Of a stretch of 23,648 nt of DNA, positions 1 to 7,200 are shown piece after piece (position 1 is the stretch's first letter; every line of letters begins with the position of its first letter). Where the stretch lies: positions 1-23,648 of the forward strand of contig JASBSH010000420.1 of the NCBI GenBank assembly GCA_030149025.1, given 5' to 3'. The translations under genes were made by a program, and so were the position numbers. The notes under the pieces were generated by a model. That model did no database searches, was not told where the DNA came from, and saw only the letters and a program-made list of their open reading frames with translations. This DNA is from Actinomycetales bacterium (GTDB taxonomy: Bacteria; Actinomycetota; Actinomycetes; Actinomycetales; BWSM-131).

Positions 1-180
1 GTCCCCGCTGACCGTCGTCCGGTGGGGGTCGTCGCCGTCGGCTACGCGGCACCCGACCGGCGCTCCCCCAGCCTGCGGCGTGGGCGCCGTCCGGTCGAGG
101 AGGTCGCGCACCGCGGCCGGTTCGGCACCCCCTACCGCAACGTCAGCGCAGGTGCCGCCTCGAGCCCGCGCACGCGCTGA
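1..180 (+). CDS. Nitroreductase family protein, C-terminal fragment
   Basis: The window opens inside an open frame that ends at TGA 178-180, leaving about 59 C-terminal residues. The stretch reading PVGVVAVGYAAPDRR, followed by SLRRGRRPVEEV and HRGRFG, matches the usual end of FMN-dependent nitroreductase-like proteins, where a 'VGVVxxGYP' strand precedes a basic 'RRGRRPLxEVVHRGRW' tail. Members use flavin and NAD(P)H to reduce nitro compounds or quinones; some relatives (BluB) make dimethylbenzimidazole. The catalytic core lies upstream of the window, so substrate class cannot be judged. The next gene is on the opposite strand and converges on it with a gap of only 24 bases. Confidence 0.72.
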   Translation, partial: VPADRRPVGVVAVGYAAPDRRSPSLRRGRRPVEEVAHRGRFGTPYRNVSAGAASSPRTR

Positions 181-204
181 CGCAAGGGCGGCCGGGGCAG
201 CCCC

Positions 205-531
205 TCAGAGCCGCAGCGCCGCCGGCCGGTGGGTGTGGCCCTCGATGTCCTGGGCCGCCATGTCCAGCAGCTGGTGCGCCAGGTCCGACAGCGCTCGTGC
301 CACCGCGAGCTCGTCACCGATGCGGTGGTCCTCCTCGTCCAGCGGGTGCCGCCTCGCCACCCCCTCGCCGTGCACCTCGTGCTTGGCGGCCGGCTCCAGC
401 ACGGCGTTCGCGCGCGTCGTGCCCTCCACCTCGGTCAGCGTCACCTGCACCGTCCAGCTGCTCGTGCCGGGGCCGGCTCCACCGCTCATCCCCGCACCCG
501 CGTCGGTTCCTGTTCCAGGACCTGTACTCAT
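205..531 (-). CDS. DUF1876 domain protein (small dsRBD-like actinobacterial protein)
   Basis: This 108-residue protein begins with a Gly/Pro-rich stretch. The body reads WTVQVTLTEVEGTTRANAVL, then GVARRHPLD, IGDELAVARALSDLAHQLL and DIEGH. That order (beta strand with 'EGTTxAxAxL', 'GxGxARxxPxD', 'IGDELAxxRALxDLAxQLL', 'DIE') is the signature of DUF1876, a short family found mainly in actinobacteria whose fold is described as double-stranded-RNA-binding-like and whose function is unknown. The ATG at 531 is preceded on the minus strand by a good Shine-Dalgarno sequence (GGGAGGT), supporting this start. It is divergent from parC, with about 130 bases between them. Confidence 0.85.
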   Translation of the reverse strand: MSTGPGTGTDAGAGMSGGAGPGTSSWTVQVTLTEVEGTTRANAVLEPAAKHEVHGEGVARRHPLDEEDHRIGDELAVARALSDLAHQLLDMAAQDIEGHTHRPAALRL

Positions 532-647
532 GGCGCACCTCCCTGAAGGAGCCCACCGACTCGCTCACCACCGCTCACCAGTGTGCGCCGGACCGCCGCT
601 TCCCGGTATCCCCCGCGTGCCGCCGTCCAGCGCCGGACCCGGGTTGA

Positions 648-653
648 GACAAT
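648..653 (+). promoter_or_regulatory. Candidate -10 element for a leaderless parC transcript
   Basis: GACAAT lies seven bases before the parC ATG at 661 and resembles an actinobacterial -10 hexamer. There is no Shine-Dalgarno sequence between it and the ATG. A transcript starting at or next to the ATG would therefore be leaderless. No convincing -35 was found, so this rests on position and a single hexamer. Confidence 0.33.
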
Positions 654-660
654 CGCGCCC

Positions 661-3132
661 ATGGCCCGCCGCTCCAACGCCGCCCCGCCCCCGCCGGAGG
701 AGGTCGCCGAACGCATCGTCGACATCGACGTCTCCTCGGAGATGCAGGGCTCCTTCCTCGAGTACGCGTACTCGGTCATCTACTCCCGGGCCCTGCCCGA
801 CGCACGCGACGGCCTCAAGCCGGTGCAGCGGCGGATCCTCTACTCGATGGCCGATATGGGGCTTCGCCCCGACCGCGGTCACGTGAAGAGCGCGCGCGTC
901 GTCGGTGAGGTGATGGGCAAGCTGCACCCGCACGGCGACGCGGCGATCTACGACGCGCTGGTCCGGATGGCGCAACCGTTCTCGTTGCGGCTGCCGCTCG
1001 TCGACGGGCACGGCAACTTCGGGTCGCTGGACGCCGGCCCCGCAGCTCCGCGGTACACCGAGTGCCGGCTGGCGCCGGCCGCGCTGCTGATGACCGCGTC
1101 GCTGGACGAGGACGTCGTCGACTTCGTCCCCAACTACGACAACCAGCTCACCCAGCCCGAGGTGCTGCCCGCGGCGTTCCCGAACCTGCTGGTCAACGGC
1201 GCCAGCGGGATCGCGGTCGGGATGGCGACCAACATGCCGCCGCACAACCTGGTCGAGGTGATCAGCGCCGCCCGGCACCTGGTCAAGCACCCGAACGCGA
1301 CGCTCGAGACGCTGATGCGGTTCGTCCCCGGGCCGGACCTGCCGTCCGGCGGCAAGATCATCGGTCTGGACGGGGTCCGGGACGCCTACGCCACTGGCCG
1401 CGGGTCGTTCCGCACCCGGGCGACCGCCCGTGTCGAGAGCATCACGGCACGCCGCAAGGGCATCGTGGTCACCGAGCTGCCGTACATGGTCGGCCCGGAG
1501 AAGGTGATCGAGAAGATCAAGGACGCCGTGCAGGCGAAGAAGCTGCAGGGCGTCTCGGCCGTCACCGACCTGACCGACCGGTTCCACGGTCTGCGGCTGG
1601 TCATCGAGGTCAGGACCGGTTTCAACCCGGACGCCGTGCTGGAGCAGCTGTACCGGCTCACGCCGATGGAGGACTCGTTCGGGATCAACAACGTCTGCCT
1701 CGTCGACGGCCAGCCTCGCACGCTCGGGCTCAAGGAGCTGCTGACCGTCTTCGTCGACCACCGGATCGACGTCGTCCGCCGCCGCACCGCCTACCGGCTG
1801 GCGCGCAAGGAGGAGCGGCTCCACCTGGTCAAGGGCCTGCTCGTCGCGATCCTCGACATCGACGAGGTCATCCAGGTCATCCGCTCGAGCGACGACGCCG
1901 AGGCGGCGCGCAGCCGGCTGATGAGCGTGTTCGACCTCGACCAGGTGCAGGCCGAGTACATCCTGGAGCTCCGCCTTCGCCGGCTGACGAAGTTCAGCCG
2001 GATCGAGCTCGAGGCCGAGCGCGACCAGCTCGAGAAGGCCATCGCCGAGCTGCGCGAGGTCCTCGGCGACGAAGCCCTTCTGCGGCAGGTCGTCTCGGAC
2101 GAGCTCGCCGACGTGGCCAAGCAGCACGGCGACGCGCGGCGCACGGTGCTGCTCGAGTCCTCCGGTGTTGCGGCGAAGGACGTCCAGGCGCCGCTCGAGC
2201 TCGCTGACGACCCCTGCTGGCTGCTGCTGTCCGGAACCGGGCTGCTCGCCCGCAGCGCCGGTGAGGAGCCACCCGCCGCCTACACGGAAGGCGGCGAGCG
2301 CCACGCGCACGACGTCATCGTCTCGGCGGCGCGCACCACAGTGCGTGGCGAGGTCGGTGCGGTCACCAGCCGCGGCCGCGTGCTCCGGCTGTCGGTCGTG
2401 GACACCCCGGCGCTCCCGCCGACCGCCGGTCACCCGTCGCTTTCGGGTGGGGCGCCGGTCTCGGAGTTCCTCACGCTGGAGGCCAGTGAGCAGGTGCTCG
2501 CCCTGCTCAGCCTGGACGACGACAGCGCCGGTCTCGCTCTCGGCACCGCTCATGGCGTGGTCAAGCGGGTGACGACCGACTACCCCAACCGTGCGGACTG
2601 GGAGACGATCTCGCTCAAGGACGGCGACGACGTGGTGGGTGCGGTCGAGCTGGCCTCCGACGACGCGGAGCTGGTGTTCGTCACCAGCGACGCACAGCTG
2701 CTGCACTTCGCCGCGGACAACGTCCGCCCCCAGGGCCGTGGAGGTGGCGGCATCGCCGGCATCAAGCTCTCGAAGGGCGCGCGGGCCGTGTTCTTCGGTG
2801 CGGTACCTGCGGCGGCGCTCGACCAGGACGGCGTGGTGGTCACCGTCGCCGGGTCGTCCTCGGCACTGCCCGGGACCCAGACCGGCACGGCGAAGGTCGC
2901 GCCGTTCGCCGAGTACCCCGCGAAGGGCCGAGCCACCGGCGGTGTCCGCTGCCACCGGTTCCTCAAGGGTGAGGACGAGCTGATCCTCGCCTGGGTGGGC
3001 ACCGGGCCGGCGCTGGCCTGCGCGGCCAGCGGTGGCGCCGTCCCGCTCCCGGCCGCGAACGGCAGGCGGGACGGGTCGGGAACCCCTCTCCCCCAGCCGG
3101 TCCAGGCGATCTCCGGGCCCGCGGTGGGCTAG
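661..3132 (+). CDS. parC: DNA topoisomerase IV / type IIA topoisomerase subunit A
   Basis: This 823-residue protein is the DNA-cleaving A subunit of a type IIA topoisomerase. The N-terminus has the canonical core SFLEYAYSVIYSRALPDARD then GLKPVQRRIL. The quinolone-resistance region reads GKLHPHGDAAIYDALV, and the active-site tyrosine is Tyr132 in APRYTE. The middle contains GASGIAVGMATNMPPHN and LTPMEDSFGINN, and a coiled-coil segment with LRLRRLTKFSRIELE follows. The C-terminal beta-pinwheel carries a GyrA-box-like RGGGGIAGIKLS. The start is set at ATG 661 (MARRSN) because the open frame upstream to 583 has no family similarity. It is called ParC rather than GyrA because it is close in sequence to actinobacterial ParC and its partner parE lies about 4 kb away. 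The flavodoxin-like gene follows three bases after its stop. Ala94 occupies the position of E. coli GyrA Ser83. The reading frame looks complete. Confidence 0.9.
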   Translation: MARRSNAAPPPPEEVAERIVDIDVSSEMQGSFLEYAYSVIYSRALPDARDGLKPVQRRILYSMADMGLRPDRGHVKSARVVGEVMGKLHPHGDAAIYDALVRMAQPFSLRLPLVDGHGNFGSLDAGPAAPRYTECRLAPAALLMTASLDEDVVDFVPNYDNQLTQPEVLPAAFPNLLVNGASGIAVGMATNMPPHNLVEVISAARHLVKHPNATLETLMRFVPGPDLPSGGKIIGLDGVRDAYATGRGSFRTRATARVESITARRKGIVVTELPYMVGPEKVIEKIKDAVQAKKLQGVSAVTDLTDRFHGLRLVIEVRTGFNPDAVLEQLYRLTPMEDSFGINNVCLVDGQPRTLGLKELLTVFVDHRIDVVRRRTAYRLARKEERLHLVKGLLVAILDIDEVIQVIRSSDDAEAARSRLMSVFDLDQVQAEYILELRLRRLTKFSRIELEAERDQLEKAIAELREVLGDEALLRQVVSDELADVAKQHGDARRTVLLESSGVAAKDVQAPLELADDPCWLLLSGTGLLARSAGEEPPAAYTEGGERHAHDVIVSAARTTVRGEVGAVTSRGRVLRLSVVDTPALPPTAGHPSLSGGAPVSEFLTLEASEQVLALLSLDDDSAGLALGTAHGVVKRVTTDYPNRADWETISLKDGDDVVGAVELASDDAELVFVTSDAQLLHFAADNVRPQGRGGGGIAGIKLSKGARAVFFGAVPAAALDQDGVVVTVAGSSSALPGTQTGTAKVAPFAEYPAKGRATGGVRCHRFLKGEDELILAWVGTGPALACAASGGAVPLPAANGRRDGSGTPLPQPVQAISGPAVG

Positions 3133-3135
3133 GTC

Positions 3136-3588
3136 GTGCCGAGCCTGCTCGTCGTCCACCACACGCCGTCCCCCGCGACGGCGGAGATGCTGGACGCCGT
3201 CCTGCGTGGCGCGGCGGACCCCGAGATCACCGGGGTCGACGTGGTGCGCCGGCCGGCGCTGGGCGCGACCGTCCCGGACCTGCTGGCCGCGGATGCGGTC
3301 GTGCTCGGCACGCCCGCCAACATCGGGTACATGTCGGGGGCGCTCAAGCACTTCTTCGACACGGTCTACTACCCCTGCCTCGACGCGAAACAGGGTCTGC
3401 CGTACGGGTTCTACGTGCACGGCAACGTCGGCCCGGAGGGCGCCGTGACGTCTGTGCAGCAGATCGCGAGCGGCATGGGGTGGAAGGCTGTCACCGAGCC
3501 GGTGGTCGTCACCGGGCAGCTCGGCAAGCAGCACCTCGAGGCGTGCTACGAGCTCGGTGCGGTCGTGGCCGCCCACATCTCTTCCTGA
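3136..3588 (+). CDS. Flavodoxin-like / NADPH-dependent FMN reductase family protein
   Basis: The 150-residue product starts at GTG 3136, three bases after the parC stop, so it is probably co-transcribed and translationally linked with parC. The N-terminus LLVVHHTPSPATAEMLDAVL is a first beta strand followed by the Ser/Thr-rich loop that binds FMN phosphate in flavodoxin folds. Further on, VVLGTPANIGYMSGALKHFF is the characteristic second flavin-contacting strand and loop (family pattern 'GTPxNxGxMSGxLKxFxD'). Length fits the flavodoxin/WrbA-like superfamily. The protein is expected to be cytoplasmic and to bind FMN; whether it reduces quinones, flavin or another acceptor cannot be told. There is no obvious functional tie to topoisomerase. 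Confidence 0.82.
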   Translation: MPSLLVVHHTPSPATAEMLDAVLRGAADPEITGVDVVRRPALGATVPDLLAADAVVLGTPANIGYMSGALKHFFDTVYYPCLDAKQGLPYGFYVHGNVGPEGAVTSVQQIASGMGWKAVTEPVVVTGQLGKQHLEACYELGAVVAAHISS

Positions 3589-3641
3589 TCCCGGTCCCCG
3601 CCCAACCCCTTCCGCTCCTCGCCCACCCCTCCCCACCCGCC

Positions 3642-3706
3642 CCCCCTCCCGGTGATCATGGGATCCCGCCACCCCCAAACCCCCTCCCGGTGATCGTGAA
3701 ATCCCG
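3642..3706. repeat. Pair of 27-bp intergenic direct repeats
   Basis: Two copies of a 27-base unit occupy 3642-3668 and 3680-3706, 38 bases apart start to start, differing at three positions. The unit begins with a C-rich run and contains CTCCCGGTGATC followed by ATCCCG. They fill most of the gap between the converging flavodoxin-like gene and the MFS pseudogene. The GGTGATC..ATCCCG pattern resembles short interspersed intergenic repeats of some actinobacterial genomes, but this is from memory and no other copy was seen in the window. Confidence 0.7.
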
Positions 3707-3722
3707 GTCCACTGAGCGTGTC

Positions 3723-4362
3723 CTATCGTCGCTGCGGATCCAACGACGGCGTCCGGCGCAGCCACAGGGCCAACAGCGCGGTCATCGCCAGCAACGCGCC
3801 GGCAAGTACGACGACCGCTGACCACCCGCCTGCCGACCACAAGGTGCCGGCGACGTTCCCGAAGACCGAGGACCCGAGGTAGTACGCGAACAGGTAGATC
3901 GACGCCGCCTGACCCGCGGCGACACCGCCGGCGAAGGCGCGCCCGGGCACCCACCCGCTGGCGACGCCGTGCACGGCGAAGAAGCCGGCGGTCAGCACAG
4001 CGAGACCGAGGACCAAATCGCAGAGCGAGCAGCGCCTGCCACCCGGGAGCCACCGCGCAGGCCAGACCCACCAGCGCCGACAGCGTCAAGGACACGTGGA
4101 CGAGCGGTGTCCGGCCGCGCACCTCCGAGAGCGGGCCGGCGACCAGGAGCGCCGCTCCGAGGCCGACGGTGGCCACCGAGAGGGAGAGTGTGCTCCGGCC
4201 GGCGGAGATGCCGAACGCGTCGGCGAGTTCCGGGAGGATCGCCTGAGTGCTGTACAGGAGGGAGAAGGTGGAGACACCGGCGGCGAACAGGGCGATGGAG
4301 ACGTGCCGGTACTGGCGGTCACCCGATTGGTAACCGGCGTGTGCTCTGCTCGTCCACCTCAC
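3723..4362 (-). pseudogene. MFS transporter (YnfM-like), large internal deletion plus frameshift
   Basis: The first 114 residues from GTG 4362 include VSIALFAAGVSTFSLLYSTQ, then AILPELADAFGIS, TVGLGAALLVAGPLSEVRGR and GWQALLAL. This is the N-terminus and first three or so membrane helices of a 12-helix MFS exporter. At about 4016-4021 the sequence jumps, in another frame, to VLGLAVLTAGFFAVHGVASG, GQAASIYLFAYYLGSSVFG and a final helix ending ALLALWLRRTP; this is the family's C-terminal part, stopping at TAG 3723-3725. Only about 210 residues remain where this family has roughly 400, so some 200 central residues are absent. An ATG at 4366 in a neighbouring frame (MSEVDEQSTRRLPIG, then TGA) could be the original start, implying a second small lesion. 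The product would be a non-functional fragment. It lies 71 bases downstream of the broken FhuF-like gene. Confidence 0.82.
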
Positions 4363-4433
4363 TCATCCGTATCCCCGTGGTCCCGTCCTCAGGCGGCCCC
4401 CCGTCGCCGAAGACGAAACCGGCCCTGAGGAGG

Positions 4434-5153
4434 TCACCGTCCTGCCCGGCCGGGCACATGATCGAGGGCGCAGTCCCCGCACAGACCCCCACCGGGCAGC
4501 CGGTAGAACAGGCAGCACGTGGACCGGCGCCCGAGAAACACCGCGCCATCCGGAATCGACGCGGTGGTGCGCAGGTGCTCGAGCAGGCGCCCTGCCGCTG
4601 ACCTGCTGCTACCGGGACGGACGGCCTCCAGCACCGTCGCTGTGCCGTGGAGCGCCGAGAAGGCGTTCTGCCACAACAGGGTCGGTGACAGCGGCCACTG
4701 GCTGCGCACCGCGGAGACCAGCGGTACCAGGTGAGCCTCGACGACGACGGCAGCGATCTGCTGGAGCAGCTGCGCACCGGACCAGCCCTGGGCACGTGTC
4801 AGGTTCAGACGCATGCTGCCCCGGTCGTCCCGCCAGAACAGGACGTCAGGGTCGAGGTCCGGCACGCGGTCACCCGTGAGTCAGGACCCGAGGGTCAACG
4901 ACCAGAGCCGGGCGGCCAGCCCCTGCACGAGGACCGAGGCCGCCACCCGTTCCTCCTCGGTGCCGAGAGTGGCGGCAAGCCGTTGCACCAGACCGCAGAG
5001 CACCGGCACCTCGGAGTAGAGCCCGGAGACCGGAAGCCAACCGGAGTCCTCCGCCACCGGGCCGACTGTCACCGCGAAGTAGGGCCCGATCTCCGCCAGC
5101 TGGGCCATGGAGCTGCTGGGCCACAGCTGCGGGCGACCATGCACGGCGCCCAT
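4434..5153 (-). pseudogene. FhuF-like (2Fe-2S) ferric iron reductase, interrupted by in-frame TGA
   Basis: Reading down from ATG 5153, a first part includes AQLAEIGPYF and VAASVLVQGLAARLWSLTLG and stops at TGA 4881-4883. In the same frame, just beyond the stop, comes VPDLDPDVLFWRDDRGSMRL and a C-terminal region with TCCLFYRLPGGGLCGDCAL, ending at 4434. The Cys-Cys and C-x-x-C pair near the end is the 2Fe-2S-binding pattern of FhuF-type siderophore-iron reductases, which release Fe(II) from ferric siderophores in the cytoplasm. The two parts join without frame change and give about 238 residues, close to the usual family length, so a single nonsense codon separates them. A restart at GTG 4865 would make only the C-terminal half. 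Met at 5108 (MAQLAEIG) is an alternative start. The neighbouring MFS remnant may once have handled the same siderophore; that link is inferred. Confidence 0.82.
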
Positions 5154-5195
5154 CCTCCCAAGGACGGCGAGAGCACCGGCCCCCGGTCCGGTGGA

Positions 5196-6329
5196 TCACT
5201 CGCAGCCGACGCCGTCCCCGTCCCTGTCCAGCTTGCGGGAGTAGCCCGGGTCGCCGGTGTACACGGGCGCGGCACCCGCGGCGCGAGCCGCCGAGCAGTT
5301 CTCGTAATAGACGCTGGTCGGCGCCTTCGGCTTCGGCGCTGGCTTTGGTGCCGGCTTCGGCGCGGGCTTGGGCGCCGGCTTCGGGGCCGCCGTCGGCTTT
5401 GGTGCAGGCTGCTGGGCCGACTCGGGCGCGGCCTTCTTCGCCACGACGCCGGCCGCCGGGATCCCGCTGTCCGCGGGCAGGGGCTGCGCCGGGCAGGTGG
5501 CCAGAACCTTTGCTATCGCTGCCTTCTCAGCGCTCGTGACCCATGCGCCGTACTTGACCTTCACCGCGATCTGACGGGCCACGTACGGGCAGCGGTAGGC
5601 CTTGTTCGGCGGCAGCCAGCTGGCGGCGTCCGCGTCACCCTTGCGCGAGTTCGTCGGGCCGTCGACGGCCAGGAGGTTGAGCGGATCGTTCGCAAAGGCG
5701 GTCCGGCGCTCCGGCGACCACTTCTGGGCACCCTTCTGCCACGCGTCCGACAGGGCGACGACGTGGTCGATCTGAACGGCGGTGGAAGTGTTCTGCCCGC
5801 GCTGGAAGGAGATCTTCGTCGGCAGGTACGGCTCCGCGAGCGTGCCCGACAGCACGACGCAGTCGCGCGTCCCGGACTTGAACGTGACGTTCGTGAGGTC
5901 CCGGGCCAGGATGTCGTTGCGCGTGTCACAACCGTTGCGGTCGACATCGGCCCACGCCTGCCCGAACAGGTCGCGGTCGTAGCCCGTCTTCGGTGCTCGT
6001 CCCTTGACCGCGAGCTCCCCCAGGGCGGCGAGCGCGGTCCCGGACTTCGCCTGCGCGACGAGACCGGCGACCTCCTTGTCCGCGGGCAACCCGGTCGACG
6101 TGGTGGCAGACACCGAAGCGGCAGCGCCCGTCGGGCCGGAAGGTCCGGAAGCGACCGCCGTGGGCGCAGTCCCCGGCGAGACCGACGACGGCGCTGTCGC
6201 CGAGGGGGAACCAGCGGCCGGACCCCCGACCAGCGTGACGTCGTCCTTGTTGTCTTGACCCTCCGCGCCGCACGCGGCCACAGCGATCGCAAGAACCAGA
6301 CCGGCACCCACAGTGCGCGCGCGACGCAT
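5196..6329 (-). CDS. Secreted lipoprotein with DUF1524 HNH nuclease and Excalibur domains
   Basis: The 377-residue protein starts at ATG 6329 with a GAGGGGAG ribosome-binding site just upstream; the longer frame to 6551 shows no homology. Residues 1-20 form a lipoprotein signal (VGAGLVLAIAVAAC) with Cys20 as the likely lipidated residue. A Ser/Pro/Ala/Gly-rich linker follows. The central DUF1524 (GmrSD-type HNH) domain holds QIDHVVALSDAW, with the His general base near residue 187, and NDPLNLLAVDGPTNSRKGD, giving an HNH-type metal site. A linker of PAPK repeats leads to a C-terminal Excalibur motif with DRDGDGVGCE, which is thought to bind calcium. The role inferred is a surface-anchored nuclease, for nutrient DNA or competition. 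It appears intact although the genes on both sides are broken. Confidence 0.88.
   Translation of the reverse strand: MRRARTVGAGLVLAIAVAACGAEGQDNKDDVTLVGGPAAGSPSATAPSSVSPGTAPTAVASGPSGPTGAAASVSATTSTGLPADKEVAGLVAQAKSGTALAALGELAVKGRAPKTGYDRDLFGQAWADVDRNGCDTRNDILARDLTNVTFKSGTRDCVVLSGTLAEPYLPTKISFQRGQNTSTAVQIDHVVALSDAWQKGAQKWSPERRTAFANDPLNLLAVDGPTNSRKGDADAASWLPPNKAYRCPYVARQIAVKVKYGAWVTSAEKAAIAKVLATCPAQPLPADSGIPAAGVVAKKAAPESAQQPAPKPTAAPKPAPKPAPKPAPKPAPKPKAPTSVYYENCSAARAAGAAPVYTGDPGYSRKLDRDGDGVGCE
5322..5409 (-). repeat. In-frame repeat encoding a (PAPK)n linker
   Basis: About seven near-identical 12-base units, seen on the plus strand as variants of GGCTTCGGCGCG, encode PAPKPAPKPAPK on the minus strand. 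They form the flexible linker between the nuclease and Excalibur domains of the lipoprotein. Copy number is likely variable between strains. Confidence 0.8.
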
Positions 6330-6435
6330 GTTCTCCCCTCGAATCCCCTCAGAGCCGAGCCCCCAACCGACTCGGCACCGATCCTTGCATCGGCGCGACG
6401 GGAGCTGCGCTTGACCCTGCCGGCGAGGGCGGAAG

Positions 6436-7138
6436 TCACACGTGCTTGGCCCAGGCGATCTCACGGTGGACGACCTCGTAGCCGAGGCGCTGGTAGAGGC
6501 CCAGCGCCCGGTCGATGCCACTGTCCGCGATGGCGCGCATGGTCGCCGCAAGCAGGGCCGGCGCTATACCGCGACGACGCCGGGCCGGTCGCACACCGAG
6601 CAGGTCCGTCCAGCCCGACGTGTAACCCTGCGCCGCCCAGTCCTGCTCGTACGCGGACGCGATCGTGTACCCGGCTACCTCGTCACCATGCAGGACGACG
6701 TAGCTTCAGCCCGGGCGGAAGTTGCGCCCGTCCGTGGTCGCCTTCTCCCAGTCCTCGCGGCTGCGCGGTTCGCTCCCCCAGTTCCCGGCGAACGCCTCGT
6801 TGTGGGCGAGGCGCACCTTCTCGTCCAGCTCCCGGTCGTCGCGGTCGTACGTGACGAGGCGCAGGCCGGAGTCGAGAACGACCTGGGGGACGGGCACGGC
6901 GCCATCACCGTGGAGGGGCCGGGTCATGTCGAGATACCAACGGGCGGCGGTGAACCGGCGTTCGTCAGAAGCGCCCTGCGGTCGGCTGCCTCGTCGCCGC
7001 AGTACGAAAGCAGCACTCCGGGCGCGCTCTTGCCCTGCTCGGCGATCTTCTGCTTGCCTCGAGCCATCCGGTGATGGGTCGCCAGGTCAGCCCTGCGACA
7101 GGCCTCGGTGCAGGCACGCCTGCTAGCTCGTCAGTCAC
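6436..7138 (-). pseudogene. Tandem GNAT acetyltransferase, multiply damaged
   Basis: The remnants read as one gene. From GTG 7138: TDELAGVPAPRPVAGLTWRP, the usual start of a two-domain GNAT protein, then an abrupt jump near 7070 to the end of the first domain (DEAADRRALLTNAG). A one-base deletion near 6955 is needed to continue into FTAARWYLDMTRPL. The second domain has VRLAHNEAFAGNWGSEP and NFRPG, then TGA at 6706-6708, then in the same frame SYVVLHGDEVAGYTIASAYE and LGVRPARRRRGIAPALLAA, the acetyl-CoA loop. Near 6505 the usual 'xLxVDxxNPxGA' strand is missing, and the protein ends with LGLYQRLGYEVV and TGA 6436-6438. Four lesions are visible: two deletions, one frameshift and one nonsense codon. 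The original substrate is unknown. Confidence 0.8.
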
Positions 7139-7200
7139 CCGCACACGGTAGAGCCGGCCCGTGCCCCGGACACCCGAGTTTCGCCTGCCGCGAGACCGGT

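Noticed and set aside
3589..3720. CRISPR-like array in the repeat-containing gap
   Set aside because: There are only two imperfect repeat copies with an 11-base spacer and no cas genes.
565..4362. A very long minus-strand open frame across parC and beyond
   Set aside because: Only its first ~114 codons (4362 to about 4020) match a protein family (MFS). The rest is antisense to parC and the flavodoxin-like gene, with Arg/Gly/Asp-rich nonsense typical of high-GC shadow frames.
4881..6708. In-frame TGA codons as recoded (selenocysteine or readthrough) sites
   Set aside because: TGA ends many intact genes here (for example at 3586-3588 and 9720-9722), the TGA sites are not at catalytic Cys positions, and neighbouring genes carry deletions and frameshifts, so simple inactivation is the better explanation.
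4731..6854. A 707-codon plus-strand open frame over the FhuF-like, lipoprotein and GNAT regions
   Set aside because: It lies antisense to clear homology on the minus strand and has the low-complexity Arg/Gly/Ala composition of a shadow frame.
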